Source: JAAFHB01 sp963675995 (GTDB taxonomy: Bacteria; Bacteroidota; Bacteroidia; Bacteroidales; Prolixibacteraceae). Taken from it: 64,000 bases of DNA. The position numbers were made by a program, and so were the translations under genes. The notes under the pieces are model-generated. The model saw only the letters and a program-made list of their open reading frames with translations. It was not told the DNA's origin and did no database searches. The stretch lies in contig CAXXIY010000002.1 of the NCBI GenBank assembly GCA_963675995.2, forward strand, positions 1,984,001 through 2,048,000, given 5' to 3'. Below, one piece after another: positions 15,495 through 23,620 of the stretch; positions within the stretch are counted from its first letter, which is position 1; every line of letters starts with the position of its first letter.

Positions 15495-16683
15495 TATTGG
15501 CCAGCCAATTGTAATTCCACAAACGGAAAAGGATTACCCGTTTGTAAATGAGGAGATCAATCTTATTTCCAATAGCGGACATCTCTCAGGTGTGATGGAG
15601 AAACTATACGATCTAAAAAAAAATGGTAAACGGCAGATTAATATTCTTCATATCGGTGATTCACATCTTCAGGCTGATTTTATGACAAGTGTTATCCGGA
15701 CTACCCTGCAAAAAACGTTTGGAAACGGGGGGCGTGGATTGATTGTCCCGTATCGGTTGGCAAAATCAAATGAACCCTTCAATTACCGGACAGCCTCCGC
15801 ATTTCACTGGCAGAGTAAGAGATGTGTGTTACCCAATCAACCGCTTCCCATAGGAATTGGGGGAGTGACCATCGCAACAGAAGATTCATGTGCAGACTTC
15901 ACCGTAAAGCTAAAGGAGGATTCACTAATCGACTATAATTTTAATAAGGTGACACTGTTTTATCAGAAGGATTCTACAAGCTACACCTATTCCATTCTGG
16001 ATAGTACAGGTTGTTGTGTAGGCACTATTGCAAAGGATTCCACCGACAAGTACCCCTTTAGCTCCTCCGCTTCATTTCCATATCCCATTGACCGGATGAC
16101 CATTCAGGTGGTAAAAACCGGAGAACAGCAGTCCCAGGCGACAATTTACGGATTGGTGCTTGAGAACGGTAATCCGGGCATTGTTTATCATACGATCGGT
16201 GTTAATGGCGCTCAATTCCGGAATTACTCAGAATCTCTATATTTTTCACAGCAGACCAGGGGGCTTAAGCCTGACCTGATCATCATTTCACTGGGCACAA
16301 ACGAAGCCTACTCGCTGAGATTTAATCAGGAAGCCTTTTATGCCGATATGCAGCAGTTGTATGATCAGTTAAAAGCGCAAAATCCCGATGCGGGATTTCT
16401 GTTTACAATTCCCGCCTGCTCGTATCGCCGCAAAAAGCCCAATCCCCGCCTTGTACTTGCCGGAAAGACAATAAGCCGATTTGCAACAGAGCATAATTTC
16501 TCCTATTGGGACTTACAGGGGGTTACGGGAGGCGATAATTCGGCAGTTAACTGGAAAAAAAACCATATGCTCCGTCCTGATGGGGTCCATTACAGCCGGG
16601 CAGGTTATGATCTTCAGGGAACCCTTTTTTGTCAGGCATTCTTAAACGCTTATAACGCTTATGTGGCAAACCGACCTGAGTAA
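15418..16683 (+). CDS. Secreted SGNH/GDSL-type hydrolase 2
   Basis: 421 residues (or 415 from the ATG at 15436, MIRLKSLILLSTLWLSAQ, a better signal peptide). SGNH motifs: INILHIGDSHLQAD (Ser about 82), GVNGAQFRNYSE (Gly, block II), ISLGTNEAY (Asn, block III) and PDGVHYSRAGY (Asp388, His391). Paralogue of the preceding gene. Both starts lie inside the previous coding region (77 or 59 bases of overlap), so translational coupling is likely. Predicted role: periplasmic acetyl transfer or esterase step working with the MBOAT protein. Confidence 0.82.
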   Translation: MNFKNIMIRLKSLILLSTLWLSAQNSIGQPIVIPQTEKDYPFVNEEINLISNSGHLSGVMEKLYDLKKNGKRQINILHIGDSHLQADFMTSVIRTTLQKTFGNGGRGLIVPYRLAKSNEPFNYRTASAFHWQSKRCVLPNQPLPIGIGGVTIATEDSCADFTVKLKEDSLIDYNFNKVTLFYQKDSTSYTYSILDSTGCCVGTIAKDSTDKYPFSSSASFPYPIDRMTIQVVKTGEQQSQATIYGLVLENGNPGIVYHTIGVNGAQFRNYSESLYFSQQTRGLKPDLIIISLGTNEAYSLRFNQEAFYADMQQLYDQLKAQNPDAGFLFTIPACSYRRKKPNPRLVLAGKTISRFATEHNFSYWDLQGVTGGDNSAVNWKKNHMLRPDGVHYSRAGYDLQGTLFCQAFLNAYNAYVANRPE

Positions 16684-18151
16684 ATTCTGGCAACAGTTCG
16701 TCTATCATCCCAAAGAGCCGCTGCTTTTCAGTTCAGGACTTTTCATATTCCTGTTTACAGGATTTATGGTGGTCTATTTTCTGGTGCATAAGCACCACAG
16801 GGCAAAAACCACGTTTGTCACCCTTTTCTCACTCTATTTTTATTATAAATCGAGCGGCATCTATTTTCTGTTGCTCATCCTATCTGCTATTGTCGATTAT
16901 TCGCTGGCCGATGCAATTTTCAAGACTGAAAGCAAAAAGAAGAAAAGGGCAATTCTTGTGTTAAGTTTAGCTCTTAATCTTGGATTACTCACCTATTTCA
17001 AATATACCAACTTCTTCTATTCAATAATTTGTGATCTGACTGCACATTCGTTTTCACCACTTAGCATCTTTTTACCCGTGGGTGTTTCGTTTTTTACTTT
17101 TCAGTCGTTAAGCTATACGATTGATATTTATCGCGGTACCCTTAAACCGGTAAAAAGCATCCTGGACTATGCTTTCTTTGTAACCTTCTTCCCACAACTG
17201 GTGGCGGGTCCTATTGTGCGGGCCGCCGATTTTATTCCTCAGATATTTAAACCGGTAAAAGTTTCAGACGCTATGATCGGGAGAGGGGTGTTTCTGATTG
17301 CCACAGGACTGATCAAAAAGACGGTGATCGCTGATTTCATCAGCCTTAATTTCGTGGATCGTATTTTTGAACATCCTACTTTGTATACCGGCCTTGAAAA
17401 CCTCTTTGGCGTTTATGGCTATGCATTGCAGATTTACTGCGATTTTTCGGGTTATTCCGATATGGCCATTGGCATTGCCTTGCTCATGGGTTTTCATTTT
17501 AACCTCAATTTTGACTCCCCGTATCAATCCAAAAGTATCACCGAATTCTGGCGGCGCTGGCATATCTCCCTATCGACCTGGCTGAAGGATTACCTCTATA
17601 TTTCGCTGGGGGGAAATCGTAAAGGGAAGATCAGAACTTATATCAATCTATTCATCACAATGCTTTTAGGGGGATTATGGCATGGAGCAGGCTTTAGATT
17701 TTTGCTCTGGGGTGCAATGCACGGCGTGGCACTGGCAGGTCATAAACTTTACCTCGAAATTTTCCCGCACAGGACTGAAAATAAATCATCTGTCAGGCCC
17801 TTTCTTATAACCACATTAAGTGTGATCGTAACCTTTCATTTTGTGTGTTTTTGCTGGATATTTTTCAGGGCAGACAACATGGAGGTTGCAGGACAGATGA
17901 TACGGCAGATTCTGTTTCATTTTCATCCGCAGATTTTCCTCGATTTTGTTGGTGGATATAAAAATGTATTGTTGATAATGCTATTCGGTTATTCACTCCA
18001 TTTTATCCCCAAATCGGTTGAACTTAAGACTGAAAACATGGTCACAGGACTTCCTATATTATTGAAAGTTGCATTTCTTGTTTTCGTAATCTTTATAATT
18101 GTTCAGTTTAAATCGTCAGAAATACAGCCGTTTATCTATTTTCAATTTTAG
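16661..18151 (+). CDS. MBOAT-family O-acyltransferase (AlgI/PatA-like)
   Basis: 496-residue polytopic membrane protein of the membrane-bound O-acyltransferase family; it moves an acetyl group across the membrane to a polysaccharide acceptor or partner protein. Hallmarks: FWRRWHISLSTWLKDYLYI (His about 301), LGGLWHGAGFRF with the catalytic His about 341, and QIYCDFSGYSDMAIG (about 257-271). Overlaps the second SGNH gene by 23 bases, completing an SGNH-SGNH-MBOAT module. No polysaccharide synthesis genes adjoin it, so the acceptor (cell wall, capsule or other glycan) is open. Confidence 0.93.
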   Translation: MWQTDLSKFWQQFVYHPKEPLLFSSGLFIFLFTGFMVVYFLVHKHHRAKTTFVTLFSLYFYYKSSGIYFLLLILSAIVDYSLADAIFKTESKKKKRAILVLSLALNLGLLTYFKYTNFFYSIICDLTAHSFSPLSIFLPVGVSFFTFQSLSYTIDIYRGTLKPVKSILDYAFFVTFFPQLVAGPIVRAADFIPQIFKPVKVSDAMIGRGVFLIATGLIKKTVIADFISLNFVDRIFEHPTLYTGLENLFGVYGYALQIYCDFSGYSDMAIGIALLMGFHFNLNFDSPYQSKSITEFWRRWHISLSTWLKDYLYISLGGNRKGKIRTYINLFITMLLGGLWHGAGFRFLLWGAMHGVALAGHKLYLEIFPHRTENKSSVRPFLITTLSVIVTFHFVCFCWIFFRADNMEVAGQMIRQILFHFHPQIFLDFVGGYKNVLLIMLFGYSLHFIPKSVELKTENMVTGLPILLKVAFLVFVIFIIVQFKSSEIQPFIYFQF

Positions 18152-18281
18152 GGTCGGCTTACTGATCATCGACTTTTAAATCAAAAAATATTTTGTCCTG
18201 CCCAGGAGTGTCATCCGATAAGTAAATGCAAAGATGGTTGTGGAATTATGCTGTTGTGATTATCAGAAATATTCTTTTTCT

Positions 18282-18312
18282 TTGTATGGTATTACAGTAT
18301 AGTACAGTACAA
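18282..18312. promoter_or_regulatory. Dyad-symmetric candidate operator of the GntR regulator
   Basis: A 31-bp imperfect palindrome centred on 18297, with outer arms TTGTA and TACAA and inner GGTA/TAC repeats, ending 11 bases before the regulator's ATG. GntR proteins bind such dyads as dimers; autoregulation is inferred from position. Confidence 0.45.
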
Positions 18313-18323
18313 AATTTTAACTG

Positions 18324-19337
18324 ATGGACTTTCGGATTGAAGTTGATAAATCGTTAAAAATTCCTATTTACCAACAGATTACTGATCGTATTATAAAAGG
18401 TATTGAATCTGAATGTCTTCAGGTTAAGGATATGCTACCCTCCATCAATCAGGTAGCCAGAGACAATGGCATTGCGCGCGAAACGGTAATCAAAGCATTT
18501 TCCGGATTGCAGGAACGTGGAATAATACAATCGGTCCACGGCAAAGGTTTTTTTGTCATGACTAAAAACCTGGAGATCCGAAAAAGGGTTTTTTTATTAT
18601 TTGATACTTTCAGCGCCTATAAACAAACATTTTATAAAGGACTTAGAGACGCCTTGGAGCCTGACAGCTTTGTGGACCTCTATTTTCACCACTTCAACCC
18701 CAAGATATTTAAAAAGTTATTGCGCGAAGCGGTGGGGAATTATACCCATTATGTAATTCTTCCGTTTGATGATCCTGTGATAGCTGATCATCTGAAGATT
18801 ATTCCAGAAGAACGATTGTACCTGACCGACCGCTATCCCAACTTCTTGAAAAGCGGCTATTCTGCTGTCTGTCAGAAGTTTGATAAAGATGTTTATGAAG
18901 CGCTAAGTTCTGCAGGCAAGCTAATTGGCAAGTATACTTCCCTTACACTTGTTTTCTGTGATACACTGACTGTTGTTCCGGTTGAGCTTAGAGACGGATT
19001 TGAGCACTTTTGCAAAGACAACCAGGTTAATTTTCAGATTTCGTGCGGAATAAATGCCAAAGATAATATCGGCAAAGGGGATTCATTTCTTATCATTGAT
19101 GATGATGATCTTGTAAAACTTGTCGAAATTGCCAATGAACGCAATCTGATTATCGGAACCGATATTGGAATTATTTCGTACAACGATACCCCACTTAAAA
19201 AGGTGGTTGGAAAAGGTATTTCAGTGATCTCAACCGATTTCAAGTTGATGGGGCAGACCATTGCGAGGATGATTCTTAATAATGAAAAGAGTTATGTCCA
19301 AAATCCCTGCAGGTTTATTGACCGTGGGTCTTTCTGA
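18324..19337 (+). CDS. GntR-family regulator with LacI/ribose-binding-protein-like sensor domain
   Basis: 337 residues. Winged helix at about 8-78 (IPIYQQITDRIIKGIES, LPSINQVARDNGIARETVIK, GIIQSVHGKGFFV) is GntR-type; residues about 90-335 resemble the periplasmic-binding-protein fold used by AraR-like regulators to sense a sugar (LLFDTFSAYKQTFYKGLRDAL, GIISYNDTPLKKVV, VISTDFKLMGQTIARMIL). It heads a 14-kb run of plus-strand glycan and methyl-transfer genes and is the best candidate for their sugar-responsive regulator (inference). Confidence 0.87.
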   Translation: MDFRIEVDKSLKIPIYQQITDRIIKGIESECLQVKDMLPSINQVARDNGIARETVIKAFSGLQERGIIQSVHGKGFFVMTKNLEIRKRVFLLFDTFSAYKQTFYKGLRDALEPDSFVDLYFHHFNPKIFKKLLREAVGNYTHYVILPFDDPVIADHLKIIPEERLYLTDRYPNFLKSGYSAVCQKFDKDVYEALSSAGKLIGKYTSLTLVFCDTLTVVPVELRDGFEHFCKDNQVNFQISCGINAKDNIGKGDSFLIIDDDDLVKLVEIANERNLIIGTDIGIISYNDTPLKKVVGKGISVISTDFKLMGQTIARMILNNEKSYVQNPCRFIDRGSF

Positions 19338-19368
19338 GTTTATAATTGCAACTAAATAATATATTTAT

Positions 19369-20046
19369 ATGAGAAATAATCGGTTAGTGCTATTGATGCT
19401 TTTGTTGTGCTTGTGTGAGATGGGATATTCAAGGGGTGAAAACCAAAAAAAAGGCAAATGGAGGTCATTATTTGGGAATGAACTGAATCAGGCAAAATTT
19501 GATAAGAAATGTTGGACCATGGAGAATGGCGTCATTACCGCTTCGGAGGATAAGGTGATTTGGGCTACGGGTGAGTATGAGAATTTTGTATTGGATCTTG
19601 AGTTTAAAACTGAATCGGGAACCAACAGTGGGGTGATTGTTTATTGTACCAACGAGGAGAATTGGATACCCAATTCAGTTGAAATTCAGATTGCTGATGA
19701 TTATTGCGATAAATGGGGTAAAGCACAGAAAGATTTCCAGTGCGGAGCTATTTTTGGACACCTTCCTGCCAATCAGCAGAAGGTGGTCAGGAAACCAGGT
19801 GAATGGAACCAGTTTAAGATTACATGTAAAGGGCAGAAAATTGAGGTTGTGTTGAATGGAAAGAAAGTCACAACCATGGATATGAGTCTCTGGACATCTG
19901 GCAAAACAAATCCTGATGGCAGCCCAATTCCCGACTGGCTTCCAAAACCTTTCTCCGGATTGCCTACCAAAGGAGCTATCGGATTACAGGGAAAACATGC
20001 CGATGCTACAATCTGGTTTCGGAATGTTAAGATTAAGGAAATGTAA
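19369..20046 (+). CDS. Secreted DUF1080 protein (3-keto-glycoside hydrolase-like, lectin fold)
   Basis: 225 residues with signal peptide MRNNRLVLLMLLLCLCEMGYS. The rest is one DUF1080/PF06439 jelly-roll domain (concanavalin-like), with WRSLFGNELNQ, ENGVITAS, NFVLDLEFKTESGTNSGV, GEWNQFKITCKGQKIEVVLN and a terminal IWFRNVKIKEM. Family members are known as 3-keto-disaccharide hydrolases that act on 3-oxo-glycosides made by Gfo/Idh/MocA dehydrogenases. Two such dehydrogenase genes occur in the same island, at 26083 and 31011, which supports this role here. Confidence 0.85.
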   Translation: MRNNRLVLLMLLLCLCEMGYSRGENQKKGKWRSLFGNELNQAKFDKKCWTMENGVITASEDKVIWATGEYENFVLDLEFKTESGTNSGVIVYCTNEENWIPNSVEIQIADDYCDKWGKAQKDFQCGAIFGHLPANQQKVVRKPGEWNQFKITCKGQKIEVVLNGKKVTTMDMSLWTSGKTNPDGSPIPDWLPKPFSGLPTKGAIGLQGKHADATIWFRNVKIKEM

Positions 20047-20357
20047 TTCCAAACGCCAAATGATATTGGGACTGACGAAAGATGTTAGATATAAGGAGCA
20101 GTTCGATTGAGGGGGCAATGGTTACAATTGCTGACCATTCTTATGTCGTAATTGCCGCAACAGCACTTTCACTTTAAATGAGTATAAAATGATTGACTGT
20201 CAACTCCATTTTAATCAACGATATACCAAATTCAAGCACTTGAACAGGCCAAAGGGTATATCACTCATGCCTGTCGGGATGATTGTCAATTGCCGGATAT
20301 GCCCTAATTGAAAAATTGAATGACGAAAATACTAATTATAATCTATTTAGCTTAATT
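20047..20357. other. Spacer without recognisable gene
   Basis: 311 bp. Only a short dyad (AATGGT...ACCATT, about 20117-20139) is seen. I looked for a cobalamin or SAM riboswitch because of the following methyltransferase and saw no B12-box-like sequence. Confidence 0.4.
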
Positions 20358-21617
20358 ATGAATTCCAGGGAAAACCTTAAAAAAACGTTGAACCATGAGC
20401 AGCCCGACCGGGTGGTTCTTGACTTTGGTGGTACAGCAGTAACCGGTATCCATTGCCTCGCCGTTAAAAACCTTCGCGATTATTATGGATTGAAGAAAAT
20501 TCCGGTAAAAGTGGTCGAGCCGTTCCAGATGCTGGGTGAAGTGGGCGACGATCTGCGTGATGCTATGGGTATTGATGTTATTGGCGCATATGGTAAAAAT
20601 AACATTTTTGGATTTGCCAACAGCGAATGTGAATGGAAACCCTTCACCTCCAACTGGGGACAGGAATTATTGGTTCCGGTTGATTTTAAATATTCTGAAG
20701 CGGAAGATGGAAGTCTTCTCATTTATCCGGCCGGAGACAATTCTGTTCCGCCAAGTGCCAGGATGCCCAATACCGGTTACTTCTTCGATGCGATTATCCG
20801 GCAGGAACCATTCGACGATGAGCAGCTTAATCCCGAGAATAATCTCGAAGAGTTTGAGCCAATAGATCATGTGTCGCTTGATTACTGGGAAAGGACAGTT
20901 AATCATTTAGCCGGATCAGGTAAGGGAATTATTGCCAGCCTGGGTGGAACTGCTTTAGGCGATATTGCGCTCGTCCCGGGGATGCAGTTGAAAAAGCCGA
21001 AGGGAATCCGCGATGTAGCCGAATGGTATATGAGTACAGTCATGCGTCCCGATTATATCCACTCCATCTTTGAGAAGCAGACAGATCTGGCTATAGAAAA
21101 TTTTGCCAGCATCTTTGAGCGGATTGGAAACCGAATTGATGCTGTTTTCATTTGTGGTACCGATTTTGGCACCCAAGACTCTACCTTTTGTTCTCCAGAT
21201 CAGTTTGTAGAGTTGTATCTTCCTTATTACAAAAGGATTAATGACTGGATGCATCAGAATACCGAATGGAAAAGTTTTAAACACTCATGTGGCGCAGTTG
21301 AGACATTTATGCCTTTATTTATTGAGGCAGGTTTCGATATTATCAATCCTGTACAGATCAATGCCAAAGGGATGGACCCCCGCCATTTGAAAAATACTTA
21401 TGGTAAGGACCTGGTTTTCTGGGGTGGGGGAGTGGATACTCAAAAAATGCTCTCTTTTGGTACTCCGGCAGAGGTGAAGAAACAAGTACTCGATAATTGC
21501 GAAATCTTTGCAAAAGATGGAGGTTTTGTCTTTAATACTGTTCATAATATCCAGGCGAATGTCCCTGTTGAAAACCTTGCAGCAATGATGGATGCAATCA
21601 AAGAATTTAACGGATAA
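20358..21617 (+). CDS. UroD-fold corrinoid methyltransferase, candidate O-demethylase component
   Basis: Start chosen at 20358 (MNSRENLKKTLNHEQPDRV, the usual opening of this family); a frame extension to 20283 is not conserved-looking. 419 residues of the uroporphyrinogen decarboxylase superfamily (COG0407). Key signature FKHSCG (about 308-312) carries the His-x-Cys zinc ligands of the methyltransferase branch (MtaA, MtbA, MtvB); the usual third Cys near the end is replaced by a TVHNIQ segment. Real UroD enzymes lack the Cys site, so haem synthesis is unlikely. With a corrinoid protein, second methyltransferase and reactivator nearby, it may demethylate the substrate. MtvB-like vanillate demethylases belong to this superfamily. 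Confidence 0.82.
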   Translation: MNSRENLKKTLNHEQPDRVVLDFGGTAVTGIHCLAVKNLRDYYGLKKIPVKVVEPFQMLGEVGDDLRDAMGIDVIGAYGKNNIFGFANSECEWKPFTSNWGQELLVPVDFKYSEAEDGSLLIYPAGDNSVPPSARMPNTGYFFDAIIRQEPFDDEQLNPENNLEEFEPIDHVSLDYWERTVNHLAGSGKGIIASLGGTALGDIALVPGMQLKKPKGIRDVAEWYMSTVMRPDYIHSIFEKQTDLAIENFASIFERIGNRIDAVFICGTDFGTQDSTFCSPDQFVELYLPYYKRINDWMHQNTEWKSFKHSCGAVETFMPLFIEAGFDIINPVQINAKGMDPRHLKNTYGKDLVFWGGGVDTQKMLSFGTPAEVKKQVLDNCEIFAKDGGFVFNTVHNIQANVPVENLAAMMDAIKEFNG

Positions 21618-21697
21618 TTAGTCATGAACAATCTGTTAGCTGCAACTGGTTTACCTTATTAGTAAATATATTCAATTCAGAATTTAACTAATACATT

Positions 21698-23563
21698 ATG
21701 AGGATTATAGTAGCTGTATTGATCTTCTGTTTTTCAGTATTTCCGTTTTTATTATTTGCAAAAGAGTACCATGTTTCGGTAACCGGAAGTGATAAAAATG
21801 AAGGATCTGCCTTAAAGCCTTTTAAAACGATCAATTTTGCTGCGCAGCTTGCAGTTTCTGGTGACGTGATCACCGTTCATGCCGGAACTTACCGTGAACG
21901 GATCAATCCGCTTTCCGGGGGCGAATCAGAATTAAAACGTATTGTATATCAGGCAGCTAATGGTGAAATAGTTGAGATTAAAGGTTCGGAAATTGTGAAG
22001 AATTGGGTGAAGGTACAGGGCAATGTATGGAAAGTTATCATTCCAAATTCATTCTTTGGAGGCTTCAATCCATACAATGACCTTATTCATGGAGACTGGT
22101 TTGAAGCAAAGGGGCGTATGCATCACACGGGTGCAGTCTATCTCAACGGCAATTGGTTGATGGAGGCGGCCACACAGGCTGAAATCTTTACAACCAACAG
22201 TAAAACACCACTTTGGTATGGACTCGTTGACTCTCTAAATACAACTATAATGGCCCAGTTTAAGAGTGTGAATCCTAATGAGAATCTTGTGGAGATCAAT
22301 GTACGCCAGACGATATTTTATCCTGAAAAGACCGGTAGAAACTATATCACAGTGCGGGGATTTATCATGCGACACGCTGCCACACCCTGGTCCCCACCTA
22401 CCGCCGAGCAGATTGGTTTAATTGGAACCCATTGGAGTAAAGGCTGGATCATTGAAAATAATGTGATCAGTCATTCTGCCTGCGTCGGAATCACTTTGGG
22501 GAAATATGGTGATCAATGGGATAATAAGTCAGCTAATTCTGCTGAAGGTTATGTTAAAACTATCGAACGCGCTCTGCTGAATGGGTGGAACAAAGAATCT
22601 ATAGGTCATCATATTGTCCGAAATAATGCCATTTCCTTTTGCGAACAGGGTGGCATTGTCGGCAGTTTGGGAGCAATTTTCAGCTTAATAACCGGCAATG
22701 TTATCCATGACATCCATGTCAGGCAGTTGTTTGGCGGATGTGAAATGGCAGGTATCAAAATTCATGCAGCTATCGACGTGGAGATCAGCCGGAACCATAT
22801 CTTTCGGACCTGCCGTGGCTTGTGGCTCGACTGGATGGCCCAAGGAGCCCGGGTCTCGGGAAATCTTTTTCACAACAACGGTACTGAAAAAGATATGACC
22901 ATTGAGCTTATTTCCGGTGGGGAACAGGACATGTTTGTAGAGGTGAATCACGGTCCTTTCCTCGTGGATAATAATATTTTTCTCTCTCCATATTCTGTAA
23001 ACAATCGTTCGCAGGGTGGGGCATATGTTCATAATCTCTTTCTGGGTACTCAACGAATTGTCCATTTCGACGAACGCATCACCCCTTTTCATAAAGCTCA
23101 TTCCACCATCATCGCAGGAATGCATAACAACCCGTCGGGTGATAACAGGTATTATAACAATATCTTTGTTGAACCAGGTGATTTGAGCCCCTGCGATACT
23201 TCAATGTTACCGGTCAGGATGGACGGTAATGTTTATCTCAAAGGTGCAAAACCGTCCAGGTATGAAAATCAACCGCTTCTCAGGCCCGAGTTTAACCCCT
23301 CTCCATTGCTGTCAGAAAAATCGGATGGATTATACCTTTCAATCCACCTCGAAAATGGATGGAACAAGGAAAGAACACGCAAAATGGTTACAACTGAATT
23401 GCTTGGCAAAACTGCAATTTCAGGTTGTGCCTTTGAAAATGCCGACGGTACGCTGTTGAAAATTGATCATGACTATTTTGGGAAGCTGCGTTCCCCAACA
23501 AATCCTTCGGTCGGTCCATTTGAAAATGCAGGATCAGGAATGCTTGAGTTAAAGATATGGTAA
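21698..23563 (+). CDS. Secreted parallel beta-helix protein 1 (glycoside hydrolase/lyase-like)
   Basis: 621 residues with signal peptide ending LLFAKEYHVS. The N-terminal motif YHVSVTGSDKNEGSALKPF, then TINFAAQLAVSGDVITVHAGTYRE, is typical of right-handed beta-helix carbohydrate enzymes (DUF1565/pectate lyase-like); ladder repeats run from about 200 to 500 (IIENNVISHSACVGITLG, EISRNHIFRTCRGLWLDWMA). The overall layout recalls GH141-type fucosidases/xylanases, but I cannot confirm a CAZy family. Probably acts in the periplasm or at the surface on plant or algal polysaccharide. Tandem paralogue follows at 23621. Confidence 0.78.
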   Translation: MRIIVAVLIFCFSVFPFLLFAKEYHVSVTGSDKNEGSALKPFKTINFAAQLAVSGDVITVHAGTYRERINPLSGGESELKRIVYQAANGEIVEIKGSEIVKNWVKVQGNVWKVIIPNSFFGGFNPYNDLIHGDWFEAKGRMHHTGAVYLNGNWLMEAATQAEIFTTNSKTPLWYGLVDSLNTTIMAQFKSVNPNENLVEINVRQTIFYPEKTGRNYITVRGFIMRHAATPWSPPTAEQIGLIGTHWSKGWIIENNVISHSACVGITLGKYGDQWDNKSANSAEGYVKTIERALLNGWNKESIGHHIVRNNAISFCEQGGIVGSLGAIFSLITGNVIHDIHVRQLFGGCEMAGIKIHAAIDVEISRNHIFRTCRGLWLDWMAQGARVSGNLFHNNGTEKDMTIELISGGEQDMFVEVNHGPFLVDNNIFLSPYSVNNRSQGGAYVHNLFLGTQRIVHFDERITPFHKAHSTIIAGMHNNPSGDNRYYNNIFVEPGDLSPCDTSMLPVRMDGNVYLKGAKPSRYENQPLLRPEFNPSPLLSEKSDGLYLSIHLENGWNKERTRKMVTTELLGKTAISGCAFENADGTLLKIDHDYFGKLRSPTNPSVGPFENAGSGMLELKIW

Positions 23564-23620
23564 TTAACAGATGCTTAAATATCTTAATCCTATTCATTAT
23601 TATTTTAATAAATTATAAAT

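Noticed and set aside
20047..20357. Cobalamin or SAM riboswitch upstream of the methyltransferase gene
   Set aside because: No B12 box or recognisable SAM-I core; only a short dyad.
20358..21617. HemE, uroporphyrinogen decarboxylase of haem synthesis
   Set aside because: The HSCG metal site and the B12 context point to the methyltransferase branch; no other haem genes nearby.
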